A stretch of DNA of 9,681 nt, taken from contig ASNI01000078.1 of assembly GCA_000404785.1 (NCBI GenBank), forward strand, positions 1-9,681, read 5' to 3'. This document shows, piece after piece, positions 1 to 6,545 of this stretch (its first letter is position 1; each line of letters opens with the position of its first letter). Below the pieces are notes generated by a model, which was not told where the DNA came from, searched no databases, and worked only from the letters and a program-made list of their open reading frames with translations. Position numbers and translations under genes: made by a program. The DNA is from Cloacimonetes bacterium SCGC AAA252-N17. GTDB taxonomy: Bacteria > Cloacimonadota > Cloacimonadia > JGIOTU-2.

Positions 1-28
1 CACTTCGAGAACCTCAGTGTGACAGTGC
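1..28. repeat. Possible truncated REP-like palindrome
   Basis: The first bases contain CACTTCGAG and CTCAGTGTGACA around a short centre, with CACT and AGTG as complementary arms. This resembles the 'CTTCGA..GCTCAGTGTGACA' intergenic palindromes that recur in many bacterial genomes, here cut by the window edge. Only one copy is visible, so its repetitive nature is inferred from memory. It could instead be part of a terminator of a gene lying to the left. Confidence 0.3.
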
Positions 29-155
29 TTTTAACTATTATGGTTATTTCTTTCTTTTACTATTTATACGGATGATATTCAATAAGTTTTCCTTAAAGTG
101 TCATGAATATGAAAAATTTTGGGGGTATGCCAAATTCATGCAAAAAATGAAAATA

Positions 156-182
156 TTGACATTGCATATACTCGATTAGATT
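156..182 (+). promoter_or_regulatory. Weak sigma70-like promoter candidate
   Basis: A perfect TTGACA (156-161) lies about 60 bases before the first gene of the + strand run. The best -10 candidate is TAGATT (177-182) with a short 15-base spacer; TATACT (167-172) is closer to consensus but far too near the -35. The surrounding 1-223 stretch has no convincing coding frame, so it is the natural promoter region for the synthetase-lepB-hemW run. The call rests on the -35 box only. Confidence 0.25.
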
Positions 183-223
183 GTTGCTTTTCGCAATAAA
201 ATAATAGCCCGTATGGAGTCAAT

Positions 224-493
224 ATGCAATTACAACAAGCGTTCATTTCAGTAGCGAAAAAATACTCCAAAAAGATAGCTATCTACGATCAAGCCACTGG
301 AAAAGATATTACTTATGATAAAATGCTTATCGCCTCTTTCATATTAGCAAAGAAATTCTCAATTTACCGCGGACAATTTATCGGAATAATGATCCCCACC
401 TCTGCAGGATGTATGCTTTCGATATTAGGAACATTAATTAGCGGAAAAATACCTGTGATGATAAATTACTCGACAGGAGCAGCAAATAACTGA
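224..493 (+). pseudogene. N-terminal fragment of an acyl-CoA/acyl-ACP synthetase, ended by in-frame TGA
   Basis: This 89-residue frame is the beginning of the ANL-family AMP-forming synthetase whose body follows downstream in the same frame. It opens with ATG preceded by GGAG (8 bases upstream) and contains the usual N-terminal segments, including 'FIGIMIPTSAG' and 'GKIPVMINYSTGAANN'. A TGA at 491-493 stops it. Beyond the TGA the same frame continues without another stop (IYAQEKCSFKTIITSKKLLE...) and reads as the family sequence right up to the next start codon. The two parts together give about 512 residues, a full-length single-domain enzyme. The stop may be a real nonsense mutation, a sequencing error or, less likely, a recoded codon. 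The fragment lacks the ATP-binding and catalytic motifs and cannot be active alone. Confidence 0.8.
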
Positions 494-571
494 ATATATG
501 CTCAAGAAAAATGCAGTTTTAAAACGATCATCACAAGTAAAAAACTCCTTGAAAAACTTAAAATTGAATTT

Positions 572-1762
572 GTGAACGGCATGGTCTTCATTGAGGATAT
601 CATGGCATCCATTACAACAGGAGATAAGCTCAAAGCTGCTCTTCGTTCCAAACTTCCAACAGGTATGTTACAGAAATCATTTCATCACGGAGACGAGGAC
701 GAGACCTCTGTCATTCTTTTTACCAGCGGAAGTGAAAAAGACCCCAAGGCAGTACAGCTCACCCATAAAAATATTTTTCATAATATTCATGCATGCAACG
801 AAGTATTTGAATTTTCACACGAAGATACCTTTTTAGGAAATCTGCCGCTTTTCCATGTTTTCGGACTTACCACGAATTTCTGGATACCCCTTACTATCGG
901 CTCTTCCATCGTTGCACATGCAAATCCGCTTGATTATAAAAATATCATTGATTCAATCAAAAAATACAAAATTACCATCATGATAGGCACTCCTTCTTTC
1001 TTCTATGGCTACCTAAAGCGTTCTCAATCCGGCGACTTCTCAACAATTAGAATTGCATGCGCTGGGGCGGACAAGCTTACAGATCAACTTCGTGAAGGAT
1101 ATAAAAAGAATCATGGTATAGAACTTCTTGAAGGATACGGTACTACCGAGACAAGTCCCGTGATCTCAGTGAACGTAAAAGAAGCAAACAAGCCCGGTAG
1201 TATAGGAAAGCCAATTCCGGGAGTTCAGGTCAAAATTCTCGACAGAGAAACCGATGAAGAGCTTCCTCGCGGTAAAGAGGGCAAAATCGTCGTAAAGGGC
1301 GACCTTGTTATGAAGGGCTACTACGGCGATATCGAAGAAACAACACTCCGCATTCATAACGGCTGGTATGATACCGGCGATATGGGCGTAATGGATGAAG
1401 ACGGATTCCTCTGGCATCGAGGACGGTTGCGCAGATTCGTAAAGATCGGCGGCGAGATGGTCTCTCTTGTAAAGGTCGAAGATGTGCTGAATAAATTTCT
1501 GCCTGACAATGTGATCTGCTGTGTCGTGGATGTTCCTAATCCTACAAAGGGTGCAGATATCGTTGCCGCACTCACCACTGCAGAGGTTGATTTCAAAAAA
1601 ATTAAAAAACTCATGGCAAAGGAACTTCCTGCAATAGCAATTCCAAAAGATTTTCACGTTATCGAGGATATTCCAATGATGGGAACCGGCAAAGTAAACT
1701 TTAGAGAAGTCGAACAAATCTGCCGCGATTACCTCGAAAACGGCAAAAAAAACAAATCATAA
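572..1762 (+). CDS. Acyl-CoA/acyl-[ACP] synthetase (AMP-binding), main body after the in-frame stop
   Basis: ANL-superfamily adenylating enzyme that would activate a fatty acid to acyl-AMP and pass it to CoA or ACP. It resembles the synthetase half of Aas (2-acylglycerophosphoethanolamine acyltransferase/acyl-ACP synthetase) but has no acyltransferase domain. Visible motifs in order: the phosphate-binding loop TSGSEKDPKA (722-751), FHVFG, GYGTTETSP (about 1135-1161), YDTGD (about 1368-1382), GRLRRFVKIGGEMVS (hinge and C-terminal lobe), and MGTGKVNFRE near the end with the conserved catalytic Lys. The GTG at 572 is only the first possible start after the TGA at 491-493 and has no good ribosome binding site; the true gene starts at 224. 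It ends 21 bases before lepB and is probably co-transcribed with it. Fatty-acid activation for phospholipid repair is the likely role if the protein is made. Confidence 0.85.
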   Translation: MNGMVFIEDIMASITTGDKLKAALRSKLPTGMLQKSFHHGDEDETSVILFTSGSEKDPKAVQLTHKNIFHNIHACNEVFEFSHEDTFLGNLPLFHVFGLTTNFWIPLTIGSSIVAHANPLDYKNIIDSIKKYKITIMIGTPSFFYGYLKRSQSGDFSTIRIACAGADKLTDQLREGYKKNHGIELLEGYGTTETSPVISVNVKEANKPGSIGKPIPGVQVKILDRETDEELPRGKEGKIVVKGDLVMKGYYGDIEETTLRIHNGWYDTGDMGVMDEDGFLWHRGRLRRFVKIGGEMVSLVKVEDVLNKFLPDNVICCVVDVPNPTKGADIVAALTTAEVDFKKIKKLMAKELPAIAIPKDFHVIEDIPMMGTGKVNFREVEQICRDYLENGKKNKS

Positions 1763-1783
1763 TATATTATGGAGATGAACTGA

Positions 1784-2512
1784 ATGGCTCAACCAAAAGA
1801 CAAGAAAGCTGAATCAAAAGTAAAAAAGAAAAAGAAATCCGTACTTCGTGAATGGATCGAAGCGATCATATTTGCAGGTATTGCTGCAATCATCATTCGA
1901 ACTTTTCTGATAGAGGCCTTCCTTATACCATCAGAATCGATGGAAAGTACTTTTCTAAAAGGCGATTTTCTTATAGCAAATAAATTTGTTTACTGGTTTA
2001 GAGAACCAAAGCAGTTCGAGCCCATAATATTTAAATATCCCTATGATCCCTACAATCCTGAACCCGCAGAAAGATATGCGAAACTGATCCGCCCTATCTA
2101 CTGGGATAAGAAGAACTTTTTCTTCAAATTCTACAAGCGCAGAGATTTTATCAAACGTATCATCGGTGTGCCAGGTGACACCTTGCAGCTCATAGATAAA
2201 AATATATATATTAACGGGAAGTATATTAAAGAGAATTACGTGCAGCATACTGATTTCAGGATAATTCCGCGCGAACAGGGGCGCCTGTATATTAATAATG
2301 ATTTCATGGGAAGCAGAGATAATTTCGGTCCCATTGTTGTGCCGGACAGCAGCTATTTCGTGATGGGCGATAACCGGGATAACAGCAATGACTCTCGCTA
2401 TTGGGGATTCCTTGAACGGGAGTATATAAAAGGTGTTCCGATGATCATCCACTGGTCAATGGGAGATCATCATAAGATCAGGTGGAGCAGGATACTCAAA
2501 ATCCCGAAATAA
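1784..2512 (+). CDS. lepB: Signal peptidase I
   Basis: Type I leader peptidase (family S26) that removes signal peptides from exported proteins at the outer face of the inner membrane. The 242-residue protein has a lysine-rich N-terminus (residues 1-19), one membrane segment (about 26-46), then box B 'IPSESMEST' with nucleophile Ser52, box D 'RDFIKRIIGVPGD' with general base Lys124, and box E 'MGDNRDNSNDSRYWG' (194-208). Between boxes B and D lies an insert of about 50 residues rich in Tyr, Pro and Lys (about 71-120). ATG at 1784 is preceded by GGAG nine bases upstream. The gene sits between the synthetase and hemW in a tight + strand run. The next gene but one (3665) encodes a protein with an apparent signal peptide, a plausible substrate. 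Family assignment is secure. Confidence 0.96.
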   Translation: MAQPKDKKAESKVKKKKKSVLREWIEAIIFAGIAAIIIRTFLIEAFLIPSESMESTFLKGDFLIANKFVYWFREPKQFEPIIFKYPYDPYNPEPAERYAKLIRPIYWDKKNFFFKFYKRRDFIKRIIGVPGDTLQLIDKNIYINGKYIKENYVQHTDFRIIPREQGRLYINNDFMGSRDNFGPIVVPDSSYFVMGDNRDNSNDSRYWGFLEREYIKGVPMIIHWSMGDHHKIRWSRILKIPK

Positions 2513-2530
2513 CAGTATCGTATCAAAAGT

Positions 2531-3664
2531 TTGTTTTCCCCAGTGAAAGAAATTTCTCTCTATATACACATTCCCTTCTGTACCAGGAAATGTAACTATT
2601 GCAATTTTTACTCCGTTACATATGATGCGAAACTGGCTGAAAACTATATACATTCACTCATAAAAGAGATCTCACAACACAAAAATAGAAAAAATACTTT
2701 AACCTCTATCTACCTTGGCGGAGGAACAGCTTCGCTTCTGTCCTTTCCGCACCTTCTCTCACTTTTTTCTGCAATCAATGATACCTTCTCTACTCCACCA
2801 AATATTGAAGTAACCTTCGAAGCAAATCCAGCAACTATTACGAAAGATGGAGCTAGAAATTGGGCAATTGCCGGTATTAATCGTGTGAGCATCGGAGTGC
2901 AATCCTTTGATGATAAGGAACTAAATATACTCGGCAGGTTGCATTCCGAAAAGGAGGTCGGTCCCGCAGTCGAGGCAGTAAGAAACCATTGCACTGAAAA
3001 TATATCCCTCGATTTGATGTATGGAATTGCCGGTCAAACCACCGAGACATGGAAAACCAGTCTTGAAAAAGCGGTTTCGCTTAATCCAAAGCATATCTCT
3101 TCATATTGCCTTTCCCTTGAAAAAGGAACTCCACTTTTTGAAGCTCAGGAAAAATACACCTTCCCCTCCGAAAAAATACAAAGCAAGATGTATTATGAAA
3201 TGATTTCATTTCTGGAAAGCAACGGTTATTTTCAATATGAAATATCGAATTTTTCTCAGGTGGGTTACGAATCTCGACATAATATTTCATATTGGAAGGG
3301 AAAAGAGTATATTGGATGCGGTGCTTCCGCCCATTCATTTTATGACTTGACGCGCAGAGAAAATATTGCAGATGTTCAACGCTACATCAGCTACATGCAA
3401 AATGATCAATCTGTATGTAAAAGCAAGAAGGTTATTTCAGAAAGAGAATACATCTCCGACCTCATCTTTCTCGGACTTCGTCTTACCGAAGGTGTCTCTC
3501 TATCCAATCTGAAAAACAACTTTGGTTTTGATGTAAATGCTGTGTATTCTGAAATAATAAACAGGTTTTCAAAGCTCGGATATTTGACAGTTAAGGATGA
3601 TCATCTTAAACTTACAAAAAAAGCACTCTTTGTGTCCGATGAAATTTTAAGTGAGTTTGTATAA
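2531..3664 (+). CDS. hemW: Radical SAM haem chaperone HemW (HemN-like, formerly 'oxygen-independent coproporphyrinogen oxidase')
   Basis: HemW-type radical SAM protein, known to bind haem and deliver it to respiratory apoproteins rather than to oxidise coproporphyrinogen. The cluster motif is C17-x3-C21-x2-C24 followed by N-F-Y; true HemN has an extra Cys after this motif (CxxxCxxCxC), which is absent here. Other hallmarks are the SAM-binding GGGT (63-66, 'YLGGGTASLL'), RVSIGVQSFDDKELNILGR, DLMYGIAGQT, YEISNF (236-241) and ESRHN with YIGCGASAHSF. Length 377 is typical. The start is uncertain: TTG at 2531 and in-frame GTG at 2543 are both possible, neither with a clear ribosome binding site, so translation may be coupled to lepB, which stops 18 bases upstream. 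The stop codon directly abuts the ATG of the next gene. Confidence 0.93.
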   Translation: MFSPVKEISLYIHIPFCTRKCNYCNFYSVTYDAKLAENYIHSLIKEISQHKNRKNTLTSIYLGGGTASLLSFPHLLSLFSAINDTFSTPPNIEVTFEANPATITKDGARNWAIAGINRVSIGVQSFDDKELNILGRLHSEKEVGPAVEAVRNHCTENISLDLMYGIAGQTTETWKTSLEKAVSLNPKHISSYCLSLEKGTPLFEAQEKYTFPSEKIQSKMYYEMISFLESNGYFQYEISNFSQVGYESRHNISYWKGKEYIGCGASAHSFYDLTRRENIADVQRYISYMQNDQSVCKSKKVISEREYISDLIFLGLRLTEGVSLSNLKNNFGFDVNAVYSEIINRFSKLGYLTVKDDHLKLTKKALFVSDEILSEFV

Positions 3665-4945
3665 ATGAAAAAAATAGTGATTTTAATTATTTTTATCTTC
3701 ATTCCAATATTTATTTATTCTGATCTTCTCATTCCGATGGATTTTTCGCAAACCGACCACCTCAAAGCATACGGCATCGTTTATAAAACACTTGAAAACG
3801 GTTACGACGGCAAATGGCTTCTTAATTACAGGGGTGGCTCATTTTTAATACCCAAAACTGATGAACTTGAAGCCCTGTGCCGACTGAAAGGTGTTTCTTA
3901 TGAGCATATTTCTCCAATGGATTATCTTGCTATTGAGCAGACAATTGAAAAATCCAACATGGACATCGTTCACCTTGAAAAAGCTCCAAAGATCGCAGTA
4001 TATACACTACCTGATAGTAAAGCAGGGCAGCTTCACGGTTTTGCTGGGGAGCCATGGGACGATGCAGTCACACTTGCATTGACCTATGCTGAAATTCCCT
4101 ATGATACGGTATATGATACTGAGGTTCTGCAAGGAAAGCTGGAAGATTATGATTGGCTTCATCTCCATCATGAAGATTTCACCGGACAGCTCGGAAAATT
4201 CTATGCCGGATTCCGTAACACAGATTGGTATAAGGAGATAAAGCAGATCGATGAAGAGCTTGCTCATAAACTTGGATTCGACAAGGTCTGGCAGCTCAAG
4301 CATGCAGTTGTGCAGATGATCCGTGAATATGTTCGCAATGGGGGATTTCTCTTTGCAATGTGTGCCGCAACAGACACATATGATATTGCTCAGGCAGCTC
4401 AGGGAATTGATATTTGTGATGTGCCTTTTGACGGTGATCCTATGGACCCGCAAGCTGAGCAAAAGCTCGATTTCGAGAAAACTTTTGCATTTGAAAATTT
4501 TTCTCTAGTAAAAAATCCTTATGAGTATGAATTCTCAAGCATAGATGCGAGTAATTATGCACAAATAAGAGGTGCTGAGGCGGACTATTTTACGCTATTC
4601 CAATTTTCCGCAAAGTATGATCCTGTTCCTACCATGCTCACACAATGCCATGTAAATGTAGTGAATGGTTTTCTCGGGCAAACTACATCATTTCACAAGG
4701 AATTTGTGAAAAATAGCGTTATTGTGCTTGGAGAAGTCGAAGGTGCAGATGAGGTAAAATATCTACACGGAAATTTCGGAAGAGGAACATTCACTTTTTA
4801 CGGCGGGCATGATCCGGAAGATTATCAGCACCGGATTGGTGACCCTCCTACTCTTCTCGAACTGCACAAAAACTCGCCGGGGTATAGACTTATTCTCAAC
4901 AATATACTCTTCCCTGCTGCAAAGAAGAAAAAGCTGAAAACGTGA
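3665..4945 (+). CDS. Secreted class I glutamine-amidotransferase-like protein (often mislabelled 'asparagine synthetase B')
   Basis: A 426-residue protein with a hydrophobic signal peptide (MKKIVILIIFIFIPIFIYS, cleavage near residue 19), so it is exported. I recognise a family common in Bacteroidota-like genomes whose members often carry the name 'asparagine synthetase B'. Nothing supports that name: there is no SGGxDS pyrophosphate loop and no N-terminal catalytic Cys2. What is visible fits a class I glutamine-amidotransferase/ThuA-like fold: 'APKIAVYTLPDS' (first strand), 'YDWLHLHHEDFTG' (about 162-174), 'GGFLFAMCAATDTYDIA' with Cys233 at a nucleophile-elbow-like position, and 'GTFTFYGGHDPEDYQH' with His382. 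The C-terminus FPAAKKKKLKT matches my memory of the family. It starts at the base after the hemW stop, so translational coupling is likely. Substrate and activity are unknown. It is the last gene of the run; I see no strong terminator after it. Confidence 0.8.
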   Translation: MKKIVILIIFIFIPIFIYSDLLIPMDFSQTDHLKAYGIVYKTLENGYDGKWLLNYRGGSFLIPKTDELEALCRLKGVSYEHISPMDYLAIEQTIEKSNMDIVHLEKAPKIAVYTLPDSKAGQLHGFAGEPWDDAVTLALTYAEIPYDTVYDTEVLQGKLEDYDWLHLHHEDFTGQLGKFYAGFRNTDWYKEIKQIDEELAHKLGFDKVWQLKHAVVQMIREYVRNGGFLFAMCAATDTYDIAQAAQGIDICDVPFDGDPMDPQAEQKLDFEKTFAFENFSLVKNPYEYEFSSIDASNYAQIRGAEADYFTLFQFSAKYDPVPTMLTQCHVNVVNGFLGQTTSFHKEFVKNSVIVLGEVEGADEVKYLHGNFGRGTFTFYGGHDPEDYQHRIGDPPTLLELHKNSPGYRLILNNILFPAAKKKKLKT

Positions 4946-5030
4946 TCGAAAAATAATTTTGCTCATGTTTCGTAGAAGATATTGTAAAGATCTGTTACGA
5001 ATTCATCGAGGATACTATGGTAAGCACAAT

Positions 5031-5161
5031 CGCACTTAATGTTTGGCGTGTGCGGCGGAATCAGAAGGATTCCGTCGTGAACAAACTGACCTGTCGTTTG
5101 AATCGGAAGATTCAAACCAAAAGCACCGCGAGACCAAACCGACGACACGCTTGTTAGTGGC
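5031..5161 (-). repeat. attC-like recombination element B (end of cassette 2)
   Basis: A 131-bp folded element. The outer arms GCGTGT (5046-5051) and ACACGC (5145-5150) pair and are flanked by GCACTTAATGTTTG on one side and TTGTTAGTGGC on the other, an arrangement like the outer and inner sites of attC. Two hairpins lie inside: CGGAATC-AGAAG-GATTCCG (5056-5074) and the perfect GTTTGAATC-GGAA-GATTCAAAC (5096-5117). The block ACCGCGAGACCAAACCG (5125-5141) recurs with three changes in element A. Read on the - strand the element begins ...CCACTAACAAGCG, 12 bases after the stop of the cysteine-rich gene, and ends ...CCAAACATTAAGTGC. The classical attC core GTTRRRY appears here as ATTAAGT, one base off. 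Calling it attC is inference; the structure is directly visible. Confidence 0.6.
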
Positions 5162-5173
5162 AATAAATTAAGA

Positions 5174-5338
5174 TTAGTATTTTCTTGTCGTTTTACCAAC
5201 ACATTTTGCAGGTACACCTCGATCTGGATGAAAACCTTGTTCATTATAAAGTGTGCAATTTGCTTTTCGATGGTCTGTTGACCAAACTCTACAATGTTTA
5301 CAATCTTTACATCTGTCACCGGATTTGATAGTTGCCAT
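5174..5338 (-). CDS. 54-residue cysteine-rich (zinc-ribbon-like) cassette protein
   Basis: A short gene reading MATIKSGDRCKDCKHCRVW..., with Cys at residues 10, 13, 16, 28 and 46. CxxCxxC followed by two more Cys in a 54-residue basic protein suggests metal binding. The start is the ATG at 5338, with AAGGGA about 8 bases upstream and only 3 bases after the preceding stop. The TAA lies 12 bases before attC-like element B, the usual position for the last gene of an integron cassette. A longer frame in another phase over the same DNA (4963-5319) runs straight through the attC-like hairpins, lacks a ribosome binding site and has no motif; I consider it spurious. Small proteins with this Cys pattern and a 'YPDRG.PA.C' tail seem familiar to me from accessory regions, but function is unknown. 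Confidence 0.75.
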   Translation of the reverse strand: MATIKSGDRCKDCKHCRVWSTDHRKANCTLYNEQGFHPDRGVPAKCVGKTTRKY

Positions 5339-5341
5339 ATA

Positions 5342-5662
5342 CTATCCCTTTTTATCTTTATTTATTGTGACTTCGTTGATTCGTTCTTTAAATTTTTCCA
5401 TTTGACCAAGGAAATTATCTTTTAATTCAATCAACGGTTTTAACATTTCATTATCCCAACGGACATAACTTGATTGCAATCCTAAAATACTAAATGATAT
5501 ATTCTGAATATTTTCCATTTCAGTTTTCTTAAACATTCCACCGGCGACTTTTTCTTCTATAAATTTTGACCACACATAAGTAGTATCAGAAATTTTTGCT
5601 TGAGCAATAAAATCTAGATTGGATTTGATATATGGTTTGGCAATTTCTGTTACAATTTTCAC
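5342..5662 (-). CDS. Hypothetical cassette protein, probably the C-terminal part of a gene split by TAA
   Basis: A 106-residue acidic/basic helical protein (for example 'MLKPLIELKDNFLGQMEKF') with no motif I recognise, no signal peptide and no membrane segment. The GTG at 5662 has GAAGGA immediately against it with no spacing, which is a poor initiation site. The frame is the same as that of the upstream 74-residue frame and stays open for eight codons back to that frame's TAA (5687-5689), so the two probably formed one protein of about 189 residues. It stops 3 bases before the ATG of the cysteine-rich gene. A GTG restart producing a separate product cannot be excluded. Confidence 0.6.
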   Translation of the reverse strand: MKIVTEIAKPYIKSNLDFIAQAKISDTTYVWSKFIEEKVAGGMFKKTEMENIQNISFSILGLQSSYVRWDNEMLKPLIELKDNFLGQMEKFKERINEVTINKDKKG

Positions 5663-5686
5663 TCCTTCAACAAATCGAGTAAATGA

Positions 5687-5911
5687 TTATAATGGCCATG
5701 TACCTTCATTCAACTTATAATCAGCATCAGAGTGATATTTAACTTCGACTTCAACGGGTTCTTCAATAAACTCTTTATTATCAACATCGTAATGGATTGA
5801 TTGAGATGGTATTATAATTGTGTATAGTAAAATGTTCTCTTCTTTGTTTTTCAATCCTCTCTTAAAAAAAATCTCGCTTACAACTTCATGCGTCTCTTTT
5901 GAAATTAACAT
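5687..5911 (-). CDS. Hypothetical cassette protein, probably the N-terminal part of the split gene
   Basis: A 74-residue frame beginning MLISKETHEVVSEIFFKRG and ending ...KLNEGTWPL before TAA. ATG at 5911 is preceded by a strong AAGGAG six bases upstream, the best ribosome binding site in cassette 2, which shows that the cassette's translation really begins here. It lies 26 bases after the end of attC-like element A, so it is the first gene of cassette 2. The acidic middle (EEPVEVEVKYHSDADYK) shows no known domain. Across the TAA the same frame continues as SFTRFVEG and joins the 106-residue frame. Function unknown. Confidence 0.6.
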   Translation of the reverse strand: MLISKETHEVVSEIFFKRGLKNKEENILLYTIIIPSQSIHYDVDNKEFIEEPVEVEVKYHSDADYKLNEGTWPL

Positions 5912-5937
5912 TTTTTCTCCTTTTTTAAATTAATTTT

Positions 5938-6064
5938 GCCGCTAATGTTTGGAGTGCGCTGCGGAATCGGAAGATTCCGCTCAGACATACCAACCAAAGT
6001 TTGAATCGGAACGATTCAGACGAAACAAACCACGAGACTGAACCGCAGGCACTTATGTTAGGTG
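5938..6064 (-). repeat. attC-like recombination element A (end of cassette 1)
   Basis: A 127-bp relative of element B. The outer stem is AGTGC-G-CTGCGG (5953-5964) against CCGCAG-GCACT (6043-6053): 11 base pairs with a single unpaired G at 5958, like the extrahelical bases that orient real attC sites. Inside are GCGGAATC-GGAA-GATTCCGC (5961-5980, perfect) and TGAATCG-GAA-CGATTCA (6002-6018, perfect). The first hairpin shares bases with the outer stem, so the two pairings are partly alternative. On the - strand the element starts CACCTAACATAAG, which fits the attC motif RYYYAAC, and ends CCAAACATTAGCGGC. The block at 6029-6045 matches element B with three changes. It lies between the zinc-ribbon membrane gene and the first gene of cassette 2. 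Confidence 0.6.
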
Positions 6065-6152
6065 ATTTTTTCTAAACATATTATGTCAGTTTAAAAATTA
6101 CATTATTTACAAATTAAGAAAAAGTAAAAAAATGTATCTTTAAATTTCGTGA

Positions 6153-6545
6153 CTATTTCTTAATATTTTCACCACAATATGGACAAAATGAGGATTTTAT
6201 ATCTAATTTTTTCCCAAATTTTGAACAGAATATTTCATTCTCACTATGTTTAGTAGTTTCTTTATTACTTATACTTCCTTTAATTGTAAAAAATACACCA
6301 AGAAAGAAAACCAACCCACCGAACACTGCTAATACTTGAGATTTTTCCTTAATATCAGAATACGAGTCAACAAATATTCCTATAAAAAATTCTCTTTCAA
6401 CAAAAATTAAAATGCCAATAATTGCTATAGCGATACCAATAATTAACATTTTCTTACCACCTTTTTTTAGTGCCTTTTTTAAAACTGGATAACTAAGAAC
6501 TAGCAAAAAAACTATCACTAATAATGCTGGATCGATTATAGACAT
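6153..6545 (-). CDS. Small membrane protein with degenerate C-terminal zinc ribbon
   Basis: A 130-residue protein with three hydrophobic segments (about residues 3-22, 33-50 and 68-90) and a soluble tail ending in a zinc-ribbon-like motif, FCSKFGKKLDIKSSFCPYCG. The second knuckle CPYC is intact; the first reads CSKF where CSKC is normal, so one ligand is lost. The ATG at 6545 overlaps the TAA of the upstream lipoprotein gene by one base (TAATG), and a perfect AGGAGG lies just before it, so translation is coupled. The zinc ribbon is probably cytoplasmic. The function is unknown; membrane proteins with such tails are common accessory proteins. It is the last gene of cassette 1, about 90 bases before attC-like element A. 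Confidence 0.8.
   Translation of the reverse strand: MSIIDPALLVIVFLLVLSYPVLKKALKKGGKKMLIIGIAIAIIGILIFVEREFFIGIFVDSYSDIKEKSQVLAVFGGLVFFLGVFFTIKGSISNKETTKHSENEIFCSKFGKKLDIKSSFCPYCGENIKK

Noticed and set aside
491..493. Reassigned TGA codon (Gly/Trp) or selenocysteine
   Set aside because: TGA is the natural end of the genes finishing at 4945 and 8107, the other in-frame stop in the window is TAA, and no convincing SECIS hairpin follows the TGA.
1166..1717. 183-codon - strand frame inside the synthetase gene
   Set aside because: Antisense shadow of a strongly supported ANL enzyme; no family features.
3665..4945. Asparagine synthetase B
   Set aside because: No SGGxDS loop, no catalytic N-terminal Cys, and a signal peptide is present.
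4963..5319. 118-codon - strand frame as a gene
   Set aside because: It passes through the attC-like hairpins, has no motif or ribosome binding site, and overlaps a better-supported 54-codon gene in another frame.
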